A stretch of DNA of 64,000 nucleotides from Ascaphus truei (GCA_036426205.1 WSYH01000839.1:36862-100861), one strand, 5' to 3'; numbered from the stretch's first letter, positions 1 to 14,012 are shown. The notes: a model not told the origin generated them from the letters alone. Made by a program: numbers and translations.

Positions 1-46
1 GATGCTGGAATCCCAGATTAGCATTGTATGTATAGGGGAGATTGGT
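1..46 (+). other. Fragment of unit flank, joined directly to LINE copy 1
   Basis: These bases match the block that follows the reverse minisatellite in other units (for example 7510-7555). There that block continues into intron sequence, whereas here it jumps straight into LINE sequence at 47. This marks a deletion or mis-join at the left edge of the window. Confidence 0.75.
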
Positions 47-3000
47 CACATAAGAACAAACACTGACCCTACCCCCCTCCCTTGGCAACACACAAACAAC
101 CACCAAAGAAATATAGACAAGACACACCTGCCCCCACCAAACAAAGCAGATACTCGAAGTAATAATCCCCTAGCGACACGGAAGCACGATCTCCCCAGTG
201 GGAAGGGTGAGATCTGAGTCCCCACCCAAGCCACAAAAAAAACTCACAAATGACATCCACAGACCCCAATAAAGATCTGTTCACTGAATGTTAAGGACTA
301 CAATAATAGAAAACGGAGGCTTGCTCTCAACGACATGAAAAAAACAGGGGGAGACATCATATTCTTACAGGGGAGACCCACTTCACATCACAAGACCCCC
401 CAAATTTATCAAAAACATATTCCCGACATGCTTTTTTGATCATTTAGTAGTAGAGAGAGGGGTGTGTGGCTATCCTTATCAGACAAGGCGCACCCATTTA
501 ATCATGTCAGAAACAACCAATGGATCCAGAGGGTGGGATTCCTAATGGATATGGCTCCCTAGCGGGCTCGGCCAATCGTCCTGATCAATGTATACGCCCC
601 AACGCAGAACCAAACAGAATTCTACAAACTGTTCTTGAGGTGTTGACCCGGATATCTGCGTCGATGATAGTGGGAGGGAGACTTAAATATGGTCTTAACC
701 CTACCGAGACAGATCAACCACCATGGTTCACCAGTAACACACCATCCCAGATCAAGGGGAAAAAGTTTAGGGAAATCCTAGCGACATTCTCGTGGTGGAT
801 GTCTGGAGAACCCACATCAGCGGCCAGAGAGACTACACATTCACCCGCCGCCTCACCAACTTACTCTCGAATAGACCCACTTTTGACCACCAAAATGTGT
901 GATGGCGGCAGCCATAGAATCAGAATTGTCAATCACATGGTCAGAACCATGCCCCGTCACCTGACTCTGTCAGTCCCCTTTGAAAAAACAACAACGTACA
1001 CCTGGAGAACTGAACGATTCATTACTAAATCACCCAGAGATCGAGAGAGAAATCAGATCCTCACTTAGGATATTTCTCCTTCAACATGGGAACAGTCTCC
1101 TCTCCAGCAATTCCTATGGGAAGCCCATAAGGCAACTATCAGAGGGAAATTTATTTCCATCGCATCCCTAGGAAAAAAAGCCCGACCAAACGTAATCAAA
1201 GAACTCACCGAAAATATTAAAAGCAATAAGAAAAGGCTCATAAAGCAAATCCCTCAAAAAAAGATACAACATTATAACGCTTAAACAAAAACTTAGAACA
1301 AACCCACTGGAGGAGTGAAAAGGCCCTCAATGGACACTCCCCAAAACAACAAATTATGACAAAGGCAACAGAGGATGACAGACTCCTAGCCCGTAAATTA
1401 AGAGGGGATACAAAAAAGATCCAAATAACGCGATCAAGAGGGTCTGGTGAGATTCAATACAGTGAAAGCAAGATTGCAGCGGAATTTACAAAAATTATAC
1501 AGAACTATACAAACTTGAGAAATAAAAACGGCCGACCCGAACCGGATACGTCAGAATCTATAATCTCAATACTTAAATAAATGCCAACTCCCCTCACTGA
1601 CGGAGGAGGAAAAACCAGTCCTCAAGCGTGAGATCTCAAAAGAGGAACTGGAAGAGGCGGTCAAATCACTAAAACTCACTAAGTCTCCTGGGCCGACGGT
1701 TTCACAAATGTTTACTATAAAAGATTATTGCCACCCTATCCACGCATCTGCCTAAAAACATCAACCATTTTATGGAAGGGAACCAAATCCCTCCAACAAT
1801 GTCTCTAGCCCATTTGGCATAAATACATAAGGAAGGGCGAGAGACCCGATGCAATGTGGAAGCTACCTCCAACTCCCTCCTCAATAGTGATCTCAAACTA
1901 ATAGCAAAAATTTTGGCAAATGGTTAAATCCAATATTAAGAGGTTATAACATAAGCAGTAGGATTTGTCGCGGGGAGACAAGCCTCGACAACCCCGAAAA
2001 ATATTAATACAGACCATGTTCACCTCACAGGCACCAAAGCACTCCTGTTAAGCCTGGACGCAGAGAAGGCGTTCGATAGAATAAACTGCATCCTGGACAC
2101 AGACTATGCGCAAATTTGGCTTTAAAGACGCATACTTAGATGGGGGGTTCCGTAGACTATATAAAACCCGTCAGCTACAGTAAAACTACCAGGGTGGCAA
2201 TAACCAGAGATTCGAGAGATAACAAATGGGACTCACAGGGATGCCCCCATCTCCTTCCTCTTTGCGCAACGATAGTAGAACCAAGCATCAGCAATAAGAC
2301 TCAATACAGACCATAGGGAATAGAAATTGGAAATAGGCAGCATAAAATCTCCTATGTCGCGGATGATGTCTACTACAACCCTCTCCCAAACCCCAAATTC
2401 TCCCACCCAACCTTCCAAAAAGAGTCGGGATTTGGAAAATTCTCAGGATATAAATAAAAATAATGACAAGTCAGAAGCCCTAAACTTAAGTCTGCCAGAG
2501 CCACGAGTGTGAAACTCTCAAAAAACTTCAATTACCGTTGGAGCTCCTCTTGTATCAAATACTTGGGGGTTAAGATATCGAGGAACTACCCCAATCCCTA
2601 TACCAACATAAACTATCCGACCTTATTCCATAAAATCAAACAGACTTAGAAAAATGGGGGGATATCAAATATCATGGTCGGGAGAATATCTCGGTTAAAA
2701 TGAACATACTCCATAGATTATTATACTACTCCAGACTCCTCCCGGTCCACTCCCTGGCTCGGAAACTGAAAAATATCCAAAAAGAATCTTCACTTTATTT
2801 GGCAAGGTAAAAAACCTAGGTCCCTAGAACTGTTCTCTTGGCCTCAAGGGGGAGAGAGGAGGACTGGGAGTCCCAGAACTTACAAAATACTACCTGGCTG
2901 CCAATTGCGGACAGGTGGTAGTCTGGAAGCCAAAACCCAAACCAATATTGCTGGCTGGAATAGAAAACACATATGCCGGAACGCCTTCATCCCGGCTGTC

Positions 3001-4343
3001 TCTGGTCCCTGAGCAAGGAGGACATGCAGAATAGCAAATTCAAATTAGGCCCAATGAGACACACCATGGGAGACCTGGACGAAAAGCAAACTCAAATACA
3101 GCTCAAAACTCCACAATCCCAATTTATACCGATTCACAAAAATCCGAAATTCCCACCGGCGTTGAGCCCAGACAATTTGACCAATTCAAACCAAAAACAT
3201 CAAGGCGATTGCCGACCTCTTGAGCTTCGGGGAGGTCCTGAGCTACCAAATATACTCAAACCAAATATGAAATAGTAGGAATGAACGTATTCACAGTACT
3301 TATCAAATTCGGCACTTATCCAAACAATATCCCCAACATTGGAATTTCCCCCTCTCCACAGGTTCGAGCGCTCTGCAGAGAAACAGCTCACAGAAAGGTC
3401 TAATAACACAAATTGTGCGGAGGGCTAGAGAAGGTACAGAAGCCCCCACACATGACTATATGCTGCATGGGCAGCAGAATTGGATATCGTTATAGACCGA
3501 AAGGACTGGGAAAGTATTTGGGAAAATGCTCAGGAACTTCCATATGTACCACAATCAACGAAAAGATTTTAAAAATATGTTCCGCTGGTATCTTACCCAG
3601 TCAGACTAAATCAATCTACCCCCTGGCATCCGATCTTGTTTGAGAGGCTTGCGGTCAAAAGGGGGACATGCCCCCCATTTGGTGGACAGTCCGGCAAATG
3701 GAAATACTGGGAAACGACAAAAAATATAGAGGAGGTCAAGAACATAACCTATGAAAACCACTGACCTGACCTCTGCTGGCCAGGCCCTTATAGACTATCT
3801 GGATACCCGACGACAGGAAAATTAGTCTCCTTCATTCTTACGGCGGCTAGATGTGCGGTGGCTGCGCCTGAGAAGAAAGTGTCTCCCCCCCCCAAAAAAA
3901 CAATAATAGAAGGGTGCAAGAAGTAATGACATGGAGAGATGTCTGCTTTCCTTAAGAGTCTTATACCTCATTCACTAATATTTGGGACCCATGGCACACT
4001 CTATGGGCTTCCTACGGTGAAACCCCCCTAAGATCACAGAGCTGTGGCTACAATGGACACCAGAGATCCAAACCAGAAATGCCAAGAAGTTAGGAACTAA
4101 GACCTTTCCCTGTTACACCATACCCCTACCCCCCCCCACACCCCCTCCCCTCTCTATTCCCTTCGTTTCCATGCTCGCGGCGCCCCGATGGACCAACATA
4201 AGGTCAGGGGCCTTGAGCTTTCCCCTCTTCTCTTCCCAGTTTAAGAAGAAAAAAATGGTATTTAGGCTGACATATTTGTTGTATTATCTATACCCTGTAA
4301 TGTCAATCTGCATAATAAAAAAATTGAAACAAAAAAAAAAAAA
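47..4343 (+). mobile_element. L1-type LINE copy 1, decayed ORF2 with poly(A) tail
   Basis: A non-LTR retrotransposon of L1 type that transposes by target-primed reverse transcription. Conceptual translation, only across many frame breaks, shows an endonuclease start (FLQ motif near 350-375) and a reverse transcriptase active-site box reading YVADD at 2353-2367, followed by the region ending in KSEALNLSLP near 2470-2505. The 3' end carries AATAAA-like sequence and a 12-13 base A tail. The longest open frames are under 190 codons, so the copy is dead or the consensus is noisy. It has about 320 bp more at its 5' end than copies 2-4, with the same left edge as copy 5. It also has frequent one-base indels relative to them. 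Confidence 0.85.
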
Positions 4344-5224
4344 GGCTTGATTGAAGTTGGGTGTGAAAAGTACAGAGGGGTTTTAGTGTACAGTTATTTA
4401 TACCTAATTGGCAGACAAGGGTATATGCTTGGTAGAGACAGCTAGGCATGTCTGGAGCATTGGGTGTGAAATCTAGCACCTGTTGACAATGTTCTCTTAC
4501 ACAAGAGTCCCTGCTTCAAAGGATTTATTGACCAGGGTTATGGGGGCCATGGGTGCGGTGTTATTACACAAGGAGATATCAGAATGAGTGACCTTATTAA
4601 ATATAAAGAAATTATATGAGTGTTCGGCTGAACGTGCAAAAGTCAATGTGTGTATTCGTGGGACTGATTCACACTAAGGAGTACAGACACAGATGTCTAG
4701 CAGGTACTAAGAAAGATCTTAATATCTCTCGTAATTTGTATTACACGGTAATATTGTCTTTTGGAGCGTGATGCGTGCCGGAATGTATTAATATGTCCGC
4801 GTGCCAGTAAGGATACTTAACTGAAGTTGAAGTTATGTAGATAGGAAAAGCAGTTTTAAACGTCCTGGGGGGGAGGAATTTTACTCTGGGAGGACTGTCA
4901 ACCTCACCACTGATTATGAAGGGGCTGGGTTTAGGTTGTGTTCAAGGGAAATAATGGTATAAGAACCAGGCTCAGCCTATGGCTATTGTCTTTCGTGTCT
5001 TGTTGTGTTCATTCTGGAGATTGCTGGTATGAAAACTGCTAATAGAATTCGTGATTTTCATAATCCAACTTTAGTAAGTGCAATTTTGTCTGTTATATGT
5101 ATATCTCGTGGTTCACCTTTCTCAAGGAATATAATTATATTTATATATATCTCAGCCGGTTCAGTTCAACCCGGTATATTTTGGGTGTGTATTATTACTA
5201 GCCTGTCAAAAAGTTACCGTCACA
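4344..5224 (+). other. Post-LINE block of the repeat unit, unidentified
   Basis: About 0.9 kb following the LINE tail, present in all five units (11858, 20217, 28475 and 37714). No supported coding frame, RNA gene or terminal repeats were seen. It contains a short T/A-rich stretch near 5140-5160. It may be ancestral intron sequence of the TMEM244-like gene or part of an older transposon. Confidence 0.6.
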
Positions 5225-6375
5225 ACCGCTCATAGTAACTCCTATCTCTCCATATAACTGCTCCCTATAAAACTCCTCCTATCTCTACATTATAACTCCT
5301 CCTACTCTCTCACATAATAACCGCTCCCTATAACTCCTCCTAATGTCTCCCTATAACTCCTATCTTCTATAAAACGCTCCCTATAACTCCTCTATCTCTC
5401 CATTAAACCGCTACTAACTCCTCCTATCTCTCCAATAACTGCTCCTATAACTCCTCCTATCTCTACATATAACTCATCCTATCTCTCTCCATATAACCGC
5501 TCCCTATAATCCTCCTATATCTCCATAACCGCTCCCTATAACTACTCCTATCTCTCCAATGAACGCTAAATCACTATAAATCCAGAATCTATGAGAATCT
5601 ATACTCCTAAACTATCTACAAATCTCCCTAGATAACTCAATCGCATATACATATCCTATAACCTCCACTTAATATATAACTCCAATAACAGTCCAAAACT
5701 CCTCTGATCGCCATATAACCCTATAACTCCTAGGTACTCACAATAAATGTCCCTATACTCCTCCTATTCTCTCCCTATAACTCCTTCCATCCCATAACTC
5801 CCCTAGAACTCCTCCGTATCTCTCCCTATAACATCCTCCTATCTCTCCATAATAACTGTCCTATAAATCTCCTATCTCTCCCTATAACTCCTCCTATACT
5901 CTCCATATAACCGCCTCCCTATAACTACTCCAATCTCGCCAATATAATCCTATGCCTAAACCTCTAAAACTCCTAAGATACTATCGCTATAAACGATATA
6001 ATCTAGATTAACTCCTATCTATATCATCCATCCATTATAAAGCTCATATCCCTAATACTACTCCGATATCTCAACTACTCCCTAATCTCACTATCCCTAT
6101 AACTCCTCCATCTCTCCTATAACTGCCTCCCTATAAACAAAACTCCTCCTATCTCGCCATATAACCGCTCCCTATAACTCCTCCTACTCTCCATATAACC
6201 GCTCCCTATAACTCCTCCTATCTCGCCATAAACCGCCTACACTATACCTCCTCTATCTCTCCATATAACACCCTCCCTATAACTCCTCCTATCTCAAAAC
6301 CTCCATAACTACTCTATCTCGCCATATAACGCTCCCATACCTCACTCCCTATAACGCCTATACCTCCTCCTATTG
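5225..6375 (+). repeat. 35-bp minisatellite array, CT-rich strand (unit 1)
   Basis: Degenerate tandem copies of a 35-bp unit made of CTCCCTATAA, CTCCTCCTATCTCTC and CATATAACCG, about 30 copies. This unit's array is more corrupted (missing and extra bases, about 5560-6060) than those of units 2-4. It is the left arm of a large inverted repeat whose right arm is 6605-7488. Confidence 0.9.
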
Positions 6376-6604
6376 CTGTGTCCCTTATAGGATTCCTGTT
6401 GCATTTTATAAGTTCGGAATCAGGTATCAGGACTGATGTCACAATGTGAATGTTCTGGTTCTGCCTGTGCATTAACACTTGTGCCTTGCGGGTGACTGTG
6501 TGTGTCTGTAAGCTCTGTCACATCTTGTTAGCTAATAACACGAAAGATTTTTCCTAAGATCCCATAATCCTTTGGGTCACCCTATGGGACTGTTTTAGAC
6601 TCGA
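6376..6604 (+). other. Spacer between the inverted minisatellite arms (unit 1)
   Basis: About 230 bp of non-repetitive sequence beginning TGCTGTGTCCCTTATAGGAT, conserved in all five units. No coding capacity or recognised element was seen. It would form the loop if the flanking arms paired. Confidence 0.7.
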
Positions 6605-7488
6605 GAAGGAAAGCAGCGGAGTAAGATAGGGGAAGTATAGGAAGCGGTTATCGATACGAGAGATAGGAGGAGTTATAGGGAGAGGTTATACGGAGAGATA
6701 GGGAGAGATAGGAGGAAGTTATATGGAAGAAGGATAGGGAAGGTTATATGGGGCAGTGGGAGGAGTTATAGGTAGAGTTATACGGAGAGATAGGAGGAGT
6801 TATAGGAGAGGTTATACAGAGAGATAGGAAAAGTATTATGGAGAGATAGGAGAGGTTTATAGGGGCAGTGGGAGGAGTATTATGGTAGAGGTTTATTTGG
6901 GGAGATAGGAGGGGTTATATGGAGAGATAGGAAGCGTTATAGGGAAGAGATAGGAGGAGTTATACGGAGAGATAGGAATTAAGAGTTAATGGAGAGCGAT
7001 AGGGAAGAGTATAGGGAGAGATAGGAAGAGATAGGGGGGAAGAGATACGAAGATAAGGAGAGGTTATGATTATGAGAGAGATAGGAAGGATTATAGGGAG
7101 AGATAGGAGGAGTTATATGGAGAGGTTATCGGAGAAGAGAATAGGAAAGTATAGGAAGAAGGAGGTTATAGGGAGAGGTTATATGAGAGATAGGAGATAC
7201 AGGGAGGGTATATGGGGCAGGGGAGGAGTTATAGGTAAGTTATATGGGGAGATAGGAGGGGTTATAGGGAGAGGTTATTTGGAGAGATAGGAGTAGTTAT
7301 AGGGAGAGGTTATATGGGGCAGTGGGAGGAGTTATATGGGGAGATAGGAGGAGTTATAGGGAGAGGTTATTTGGAGAGATAGGAGTAGTTATAGGGAGAG
7401 GTTATATGGGGCAGTGGGAGGAGTTATTTGGAGAGATAGGAGGAGTTATAGGGAGAGGTTATATGGGGCAGTGGGAGGAGTTATGTGT
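6605..7488 (+). repeat. Reverse-complement arm of the 35-bp minisatellite (unit 1)
   Basis: Tandem GGAGTTATAGGGAGAGG-type units. They are the reverse complement of the 5225-6375 array, with TTATATGG and GAGATAGGAG segments. A local variant with GGGGCAGTGGGAGG appears towards the right end (7310-7480). Confidence 0.9.
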
Positions 7489-7794
7489 TCTTTAATTGGA
7501 TAAATGATGGGATGCTGGAATCCCAGATTAGCATTGTATGTATAGGGGAGATTGGTTAGGGTAAATGATGGGAAACTGTTTTGCTCATTAGTTGCTTTAT
7601 AGGATTAAACAGTTTATGGGAAGTAGCATCTGACAAGTCACATATCGTCTTGTGGTTTAAAGGGTCAGTCACATATAAGAGCAAAGTGACCTAAGACAGG
7701 GACATGTTTAAGGGGTTAAAGGGTCGGCCATACGTGGGTGCAAGGTGATGTACATAGTGATAGTGCCGTGTTTAATGGGTCTGTCTCTCTGCAG
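7489..7794 (+). other. Intron block upstream of exon A, exon missing (unit 1)
   Basis: Matches the intron sequence that in other units leads to TMEM244 exon A, up to and including the acceptor (ending CTCTCTGCAG at 7794). The exon does not follow: LINE copy 2 begins at 7795. The block is repeated at about 15121, 23351, 31616 and 41111. Confidence 0.75.
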
Positions 7795-10700
7795 CTCGTT
7801 CGAAGCAGTAGAGAACCATTTAACCACAAAACTAGGGGCCGACACATCACTATTCTTACAGCGAGACCCACTTCACATCCAGACCCCCCAAATTTATCAA
7901 AAACATATCCCCCGACATGCTTTTTTTGCATCATTTAGTAGTAAGAAGAGGGGTGTGGGCTATCCTTATCCAACAAGGGCACCCATTTAATCATGTCAAA
8001 CAACAATGGATACAGAGGTAGATTCCTAATGGGATATGGTCCCTAGTCCCGTGCGCCCTCGGCAATCGTCCTGATCAATGTATACGCCCCAACGGAACCA
8101 AACAAATTCTACAAACTGTTCTTGAGGGTGTTGACCCGATATCTTCGCGTCGATGATAGTGGGAGGGAGACTTAAATTCTGGTCTAACCCCAACCGAGGA
8201 CATCAACCCACCCATGGGTCCCCACGTACAACCCACTCCCAGATCAAGGGGAAATTTTTAGGAAACCCACTGAGATCGATCTCCGCTGGTGGATGTCTGT
8301 GAAGAACCACATCACGGCCAGAGAGACTAACACACTTCTCACCCTCATCCCGCACAACTTACTCTCGAATAGACCCACTTTTGGACCACCAAAATGTGAT
8401 GGCGGCAGCCATAGAATCAGAACATGGTCTCAATCACATTTCAGACCATGCCCCGTCACCTGACCCTACTGTCAGCCCTTTGAAAAACACAACAACGTAC
8501 ACCTGGAGACTGAACGATTCATTACTAAATTCACCCAAGATCGAGAGAGAAATCAGATCCTCACTTAAGTATTTCTCCTTCAACAGGAACAGTCTCTCCT
8601 CTGCCCATATCCTATTGGGAAGCCCATAAGGCACTATCAGAGGGAAATTTATTTCATCGCATCCCTAGGAAAAAAGCCCGCCAACGCTAATCCAAAGAAC
8701 TCACAGAAATATTAAGCAATGAGCCAGCGCTCATAAAGCAATCCCTCCCAAAAAAAGTACACAAACTTATAGACGCCTAAACAAACTAGAACAACCCACT
8801 GGAGGACTGAAAAGGCCCTCAAATGGACCAAATACAAACAATACAAATTATACAAAGGCAACCAAGGCTGACAGACTCCCTAGCCCAGTAAATAATAGGG
8901 ATACAAAAAAGATCCCAACCTAACGGCATCAAGAGTGTGTCTGGTGAGATTCAATACATGAAGCAAGATGCAAGCGGAATTTACAAAATATTTACAGAAC
9001 TATACACTTGAGAACTAAAAAACGGCCGACCCAACCGATAGCGTCAGAATCTAAACTCAATACTTAAATAAATGGCCAACTCCCCTCACTGACGGAGGAG
9101 GAAAAACACAGTCCTCAACGCTGAGTCTCTCAAAAGAGGAACTGGAAGAGGCGGTCAAATCACTAACAACTCACTAAGTCCTCCTGGCCCGGACGGTTTC
9201 ACACAATGTTTACTATAAAAGATTATTGCCACCCCTATCCCACGCATCTGCTAAAAAACATTCAACCATTTTTGGAAGGACCAACCCTCCAACAATGTCT
9301 CTACTAGCCCATTGGCAATAATACAAAAGGAGGGCAGAGACCCGATGCATATGGTGAAGCTACCTCCAACTCCCTCCTCCAATAGTATCCCAAACTATAT
9401 AGCAAAATTTTTGGCAAATAGGTTAAAATCCAATATTAACCGGGTTTAACATATCGCATAGTAGGATTTGTCGCTGGGAGAACAACCTCTGACAACACCC
9501 CCCAAAATAATTAATAGCATTGACCATGTTCACCTACCAGGCACCAAAGCACTCTGTTAAGCCTGGACGCAGAGAAGGCGTTCGATAGAATAAACTGGCA
9601 TTCCTGGACCAGACTATGCGCAAATTTGGCTTTAAAGACGCAACTAGTAGAGGGGGTCCGTAGACTATATCAAACCCGTCCAGCTACAGTAAAACTACCA
9701 GGGCTGGCAATAACCAGAGATTCGAGAGATAACAATGGGACTCACAGGATGCCCCCTATCTCCTCTCCTCTTTGCGCTACCGATAGAAACCATAGCATCA
9801 GACAATAAGACTCATATACCAATCACTGGAATAGAAATTGGAAATAGGCAGCATAAAATCTCCTATGTCGCGGATGATTTCTATACTAACCCCTCTCCAA
9901 ACCCCAAATCTCCCTACCCAACCTTCAAAAAGAGTCGGGATTTGGAAAATTCTCAGGATATCAAATAAATAATGACAAGTCTCAAGCCCCTAAACTTAAG
10001 TCTGCCAGAGCTGAGGTGAAACTCCTCAAACTAAAACTTCAATTACCGTTGGAGCTCCTCTTGTATCAATAACTTGGGGGTTAAGATATCGAGGACCTAC
10101 CACCCCCTATACCACACATAACTATCCGACCTATTCCATAAAATCAAACAAGATTTAGAAAAATGGGGGAGGATATCAAATATCATGGATCGGGAGAATG
10201 ATCTCGGTTTAAAATGAACATACTCCATGATTATTATCACTTCCAGACTCTCCCGGTCCACTCCCTGGCTCGGAAATCTGAAAAATATCCAAACGAATCT
10301 TCACTTTATTTGGCAAGGTAAAAAACCTAGAGTCCCTAGAACTGGCTCTTTGGCCTCAAGGGGGAGAGGAGGACTGGGAGTCCAACTTACAAAATACTAC
10401 CTGGCTGCCAGTATTGGCGGACAGGTGGTATCTGGAGAGCCAAACCCAAACCCAATATTGCTGGCTGGATATAGAAACACAATATGCCGGAACGCCTTCA
10501 TCGCCCGGCCTGTCTCTGGTCCCTGAGCAAGGAGGACATGCAGAATAGCAAAGTCAAATTAGCCGCCCAATGAGACACCATGGAGACCTGGCGGACGAAA
10601 GCAAACTCAAACAAGCTCAACAACTCCCCAACATCCCCAATTTATACGACTTCACAAAATCCGAAATTCACCACTGCTGTAGCCCAACAATTTGACCAAT

Positions 10701-11857
10701 TTCAAACCAAAAACACTCAAGGCGATTGCCGACCTCTGAGCTTCGGGGAGTTCCTGAGCTACCAAACCAAAATCTACAAACCAAATATGAAATAGTAGAA
10801 TGAACGGATTCAAGTACTTACAAATTCGCACTTTCCAAACAATATCCCAACCTTGGAATTCCCCCTCTCACCAGGTTCGAGCGGCTCTCGCAGAAAACAG
10901 CTCACCAGAAAGGTCTAATAACACAAATTTGTGCGGAGCCTAGAGAAGGCTACAGAAACCCCCACACATGACATATGCTGCATGGTGCAGCATTGGATAT
11001 AGTTATAGACCGAAAGCCGGGAAAGTATTTGGAAAATGTCCTCAGGAACTTCCATATGTACCCAATCAACGAAAATATTACAAATATTGTTTCCGCTGGT
11101 ATGTCTTACCCAGTCAGACTAAAGTCAAATCTACCCCCTGGCATCCGATCTTTGTTTGAGAGGCTCCGGGTCAAAAGGGGACATGCCCCCACATTTGGTG
11201 GACATGTCCGGCAAATTCGAAATACTGGGAAACGACACAAAATAATAGAGGAGGTCAGACCTCACAATACCTATTGAAACCGCTGACCTACCTGCTGCCC
11301 AGGCCCTTCACTATCTGGACCTACGGACAGGAAATTAGTCTCCCTTCATTCTTACGTTCGCGGCTAGATTGCGGTGGCTGCGCCCTGGAAGAAATGGTCT
11401 CCCCTCAAACACACAATAATAAGAAGGGTGGCAAGAAGTATGACATGGAGAGAATTGTCTGCTTTCCTTAAGAGTCTTCTACCCATTCACTAATTTGGGT
11501 GGGACCCTGGCACACTCTTGGCGCTCTCCTACGTGAAAGCCCCCCTAAGATCAGAGGTCAATGGACACCAGGATCCAAACCAAATGCGCACAGAAGTTAG
11601 AATAAGACCTTCCCTGTTACAACACCCTCCTACCACCCCCCCCCACACCCCCCTCCCCTCTCTATTCCCCTTTCTGTTTCCATGCTCTCGGGCCGCCCCG
11701 ATGGACCACATAAGGCCAGGAGCCTTGAGGCCTTCTCTTCTCTTCCCAGTTTAATAAGAAAAGAAAAATGTGTATTAGCTGACTACTGTTTTGTATTATC
11801 TATACCCTGTAATGTCACATCTGCCTAATAAAAAAAATTGAACAACAAAAAAAAAAA
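7795..11857 (+). mobile_element. L1-type LINE copy 2
   Basis: Decayed L1-type ORF2. The reverse transcriptase motif GCPLSPLLFAL is readable near 9745-9780 and YVADD at 9864-9878. The downstream region reads FIWQGKKPRVPRT near 10300-10340, typical of L1 C-terminal domains. It ends in an AATAAA-like signal and poly(A). The coding frame is broken throughout. It is truncated at the 5' end relative to copies 1 and 5. The first 60-70 bases differ from the matching region of copies 1 and 5, so this lineage may have a different or chimeric 5' end. Confidence 0.88.
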
Positions 11858-12740
11858 GGCTTGATTGAAGTTGGTTGTGAAAGTACAGAGGGGTTTTGTG
11901 TACATTATTTATAACCTAATTGGCAGACAAGGGTATATTGTGGTAGAGACAGCTAGGCCCATGTCTGGAGCATTGGGGTGTGAAATCTAGCACCTGTTGA
12001 CAAATGTTCTCTACCACACGAGTCCCTGCTTCAAAGATTTATTGACCCAGGGTTTGGGGCCATGTTGCGGTTTACCAAGGAGATATCAGAATGAGTGACC
12101 TTATTAAATCATAAGAATACCTTGAGATGTCCCCGGCGGAACTGCTAAAAGCCTACGTTGTTTCGTGGGACTGATCTCACATAAGGATTACAGACACAGA
12201 TTGTCTAGCAGGTACTAAGAAAGATCTTAATATCTCTCTTAATTTTAGTTATTCACGGTAATATTTGTCTTTTGGGAGCGTGATAGACGTGCCGAATGTA
12301 TTAATTGTCTCGCGTGCCAGTAAGGATACTTAACTGAAGTTGAGTTATTTGATAGGAAACAGCAGTTTTTAAACGTCCTGGGTGGGGAGGAATTTTACTC
12401 TGGGAAGACTGTCAACCCACCACTGATTTGAAGGGGCTGGGTTTAGGTTGTGTTCAATGGGAAAAATGGTATAAGAACCAGGCTCAGCCTATGGCTATTG
12501 TCTTTCGTGTCTTGTTGTGTCATTCTGAATTGCGGTTGAATGCATTAAGATTAACGTCGGATTATTTTCATAATTCCAACTTTATTAACTGCATATTTTG
12601 TCTGTTATATGTATATCTCGTGTTCACCTTTCTCAAGGAATAAATTATATTTTATATATATCTCAGCGTGTTCAGTTCAACCCAGTATATTTTGGGTGTG
12701 TATTATTACTACCCTGTCACAAAGTTACCGTCACAACCGC
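11858..12740 (+). other. Post-LINE block (unit 2), unidentified
   Basis: Second copy of the 4344-5224 block. No gene was seen. The two copies differ by numerous one-base indels. Confidence 0.6.
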
Positions 12741-14012
12741 TACTATAACTCCTATCTTCTCCATATAACTGCTCTCCTATCTAATAACTCCTCCTATCTC
12801 TACATATAACCTCCTCCTCTCTCTCCATATAACCGCTCCCTATAACTCCTCCTAATGTCTCCCTATAACTCCTATCTCTCCATATAACCGCTTCCCTATA
12901 ACTCCCTCCCTATCTCTCCATATAACCGCTCCTATACCCTCCTATCTCTCCATATAACCTCGCTCCTATAACTCCTCCTATCTCTACATATACTCATCCT
13001 ATCTCCCATATAACCGCTCCCTATAACTCCTATCTCCCATATAACCGCTCCCTATAACTCTCCTATCTCTCCAATAACTGCTCCCTATAACTCCTCCTAT
13101 CTACTCATATAACTCATCCTATCTCGCCATATAAACCGCTCCCTATACTCAAACTCCCGTATCTCTCCATATAACTCGCTCCCTATAACTCCTCTCATCC
13201 CTACATATACATCATCCCTATCTACCCATCACACCAGCTCCCTATAACTCCTCCTATCTCTCCATATAACCCCTCCCTATAACTCCTCCTATGTCGCCCA
13301 TATAACTGCTCCCTATACTCCTCCTATCCCTCCTTTCTCCCTATACACTCCTCCTATCTCCCCATAATCCTCTCCCTATACTCCTCCTATCTCTCCCTAT
13401 AACTCCTCCTCCTATACTCTCCATATAACTGCCCCCTATACTCCTCCGTACTCCTCCCTATAACTCCTCCTATCTCTCCATATAACCGCTCCCTATAACT
13501 CCTCCTATCTCGCCATATAACCCGCTCCTATACCTCCTCCTATCTCTCCACTAACCCCTCCTAGAACTCTCCTATCTCTCCATAATACACGCGCTCCCTA
13601 TAACCCTCCTATCTCCCATAATAACCCTCTCCCTCATAACTCCTCCTATCTCTCCCTATAACTCCTCCTATCTCCCATATCACGCTCCCTATCTCCTCCT
13701 ACCTCCCTATAACTCTCCTATCTCTCCATAAACTGCTCCCTATAACTCCTCCTATCTCGCCATATAAAGCCCCTCCCTATAACGCCTCCTATCCTCCCAT
13801 ATAACCCTCTAAGCACTCCCTATAACTCCTCCATCTTCTCGCATAATAAACGCTCCCTAAACCTCCTCCTATCTGCTCCTATAACCCCTCCCTATAACTT
13901 CCTCCTATCTCTCCATATACCCCCTCCCTATAACTCCTCCGATCTCGCCAGATAACACGCTCCCATAACTCCTCCTTCTCGCCATATAACCGCTCCCTAT
14001 ACCTCCTCCTAT
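12741..14012 (+). repeat. 35-bp minisatellite array, CT-rich strand (unit 2)
   Basis: Same 35-bp repeat as in unit 1, about 36 imperfect copies. It is the left arm of an inverted repeat with 14261-15120. Confidence 0.9.

Noticed and set aside
520..1068. 182-codon plus-strand frame
   Set aside because: Lies in LINE copy 1. It switches in and out of the endonuclease frame because of indels, so it is a by-product of a broken ORF2 and not a separate gene.
5225..7488. Tandem repeats as a CRISPR-like array
   Set aside because: Contiguous degenerate minisatellite with no unique spacers, in a vertebrate gene context.
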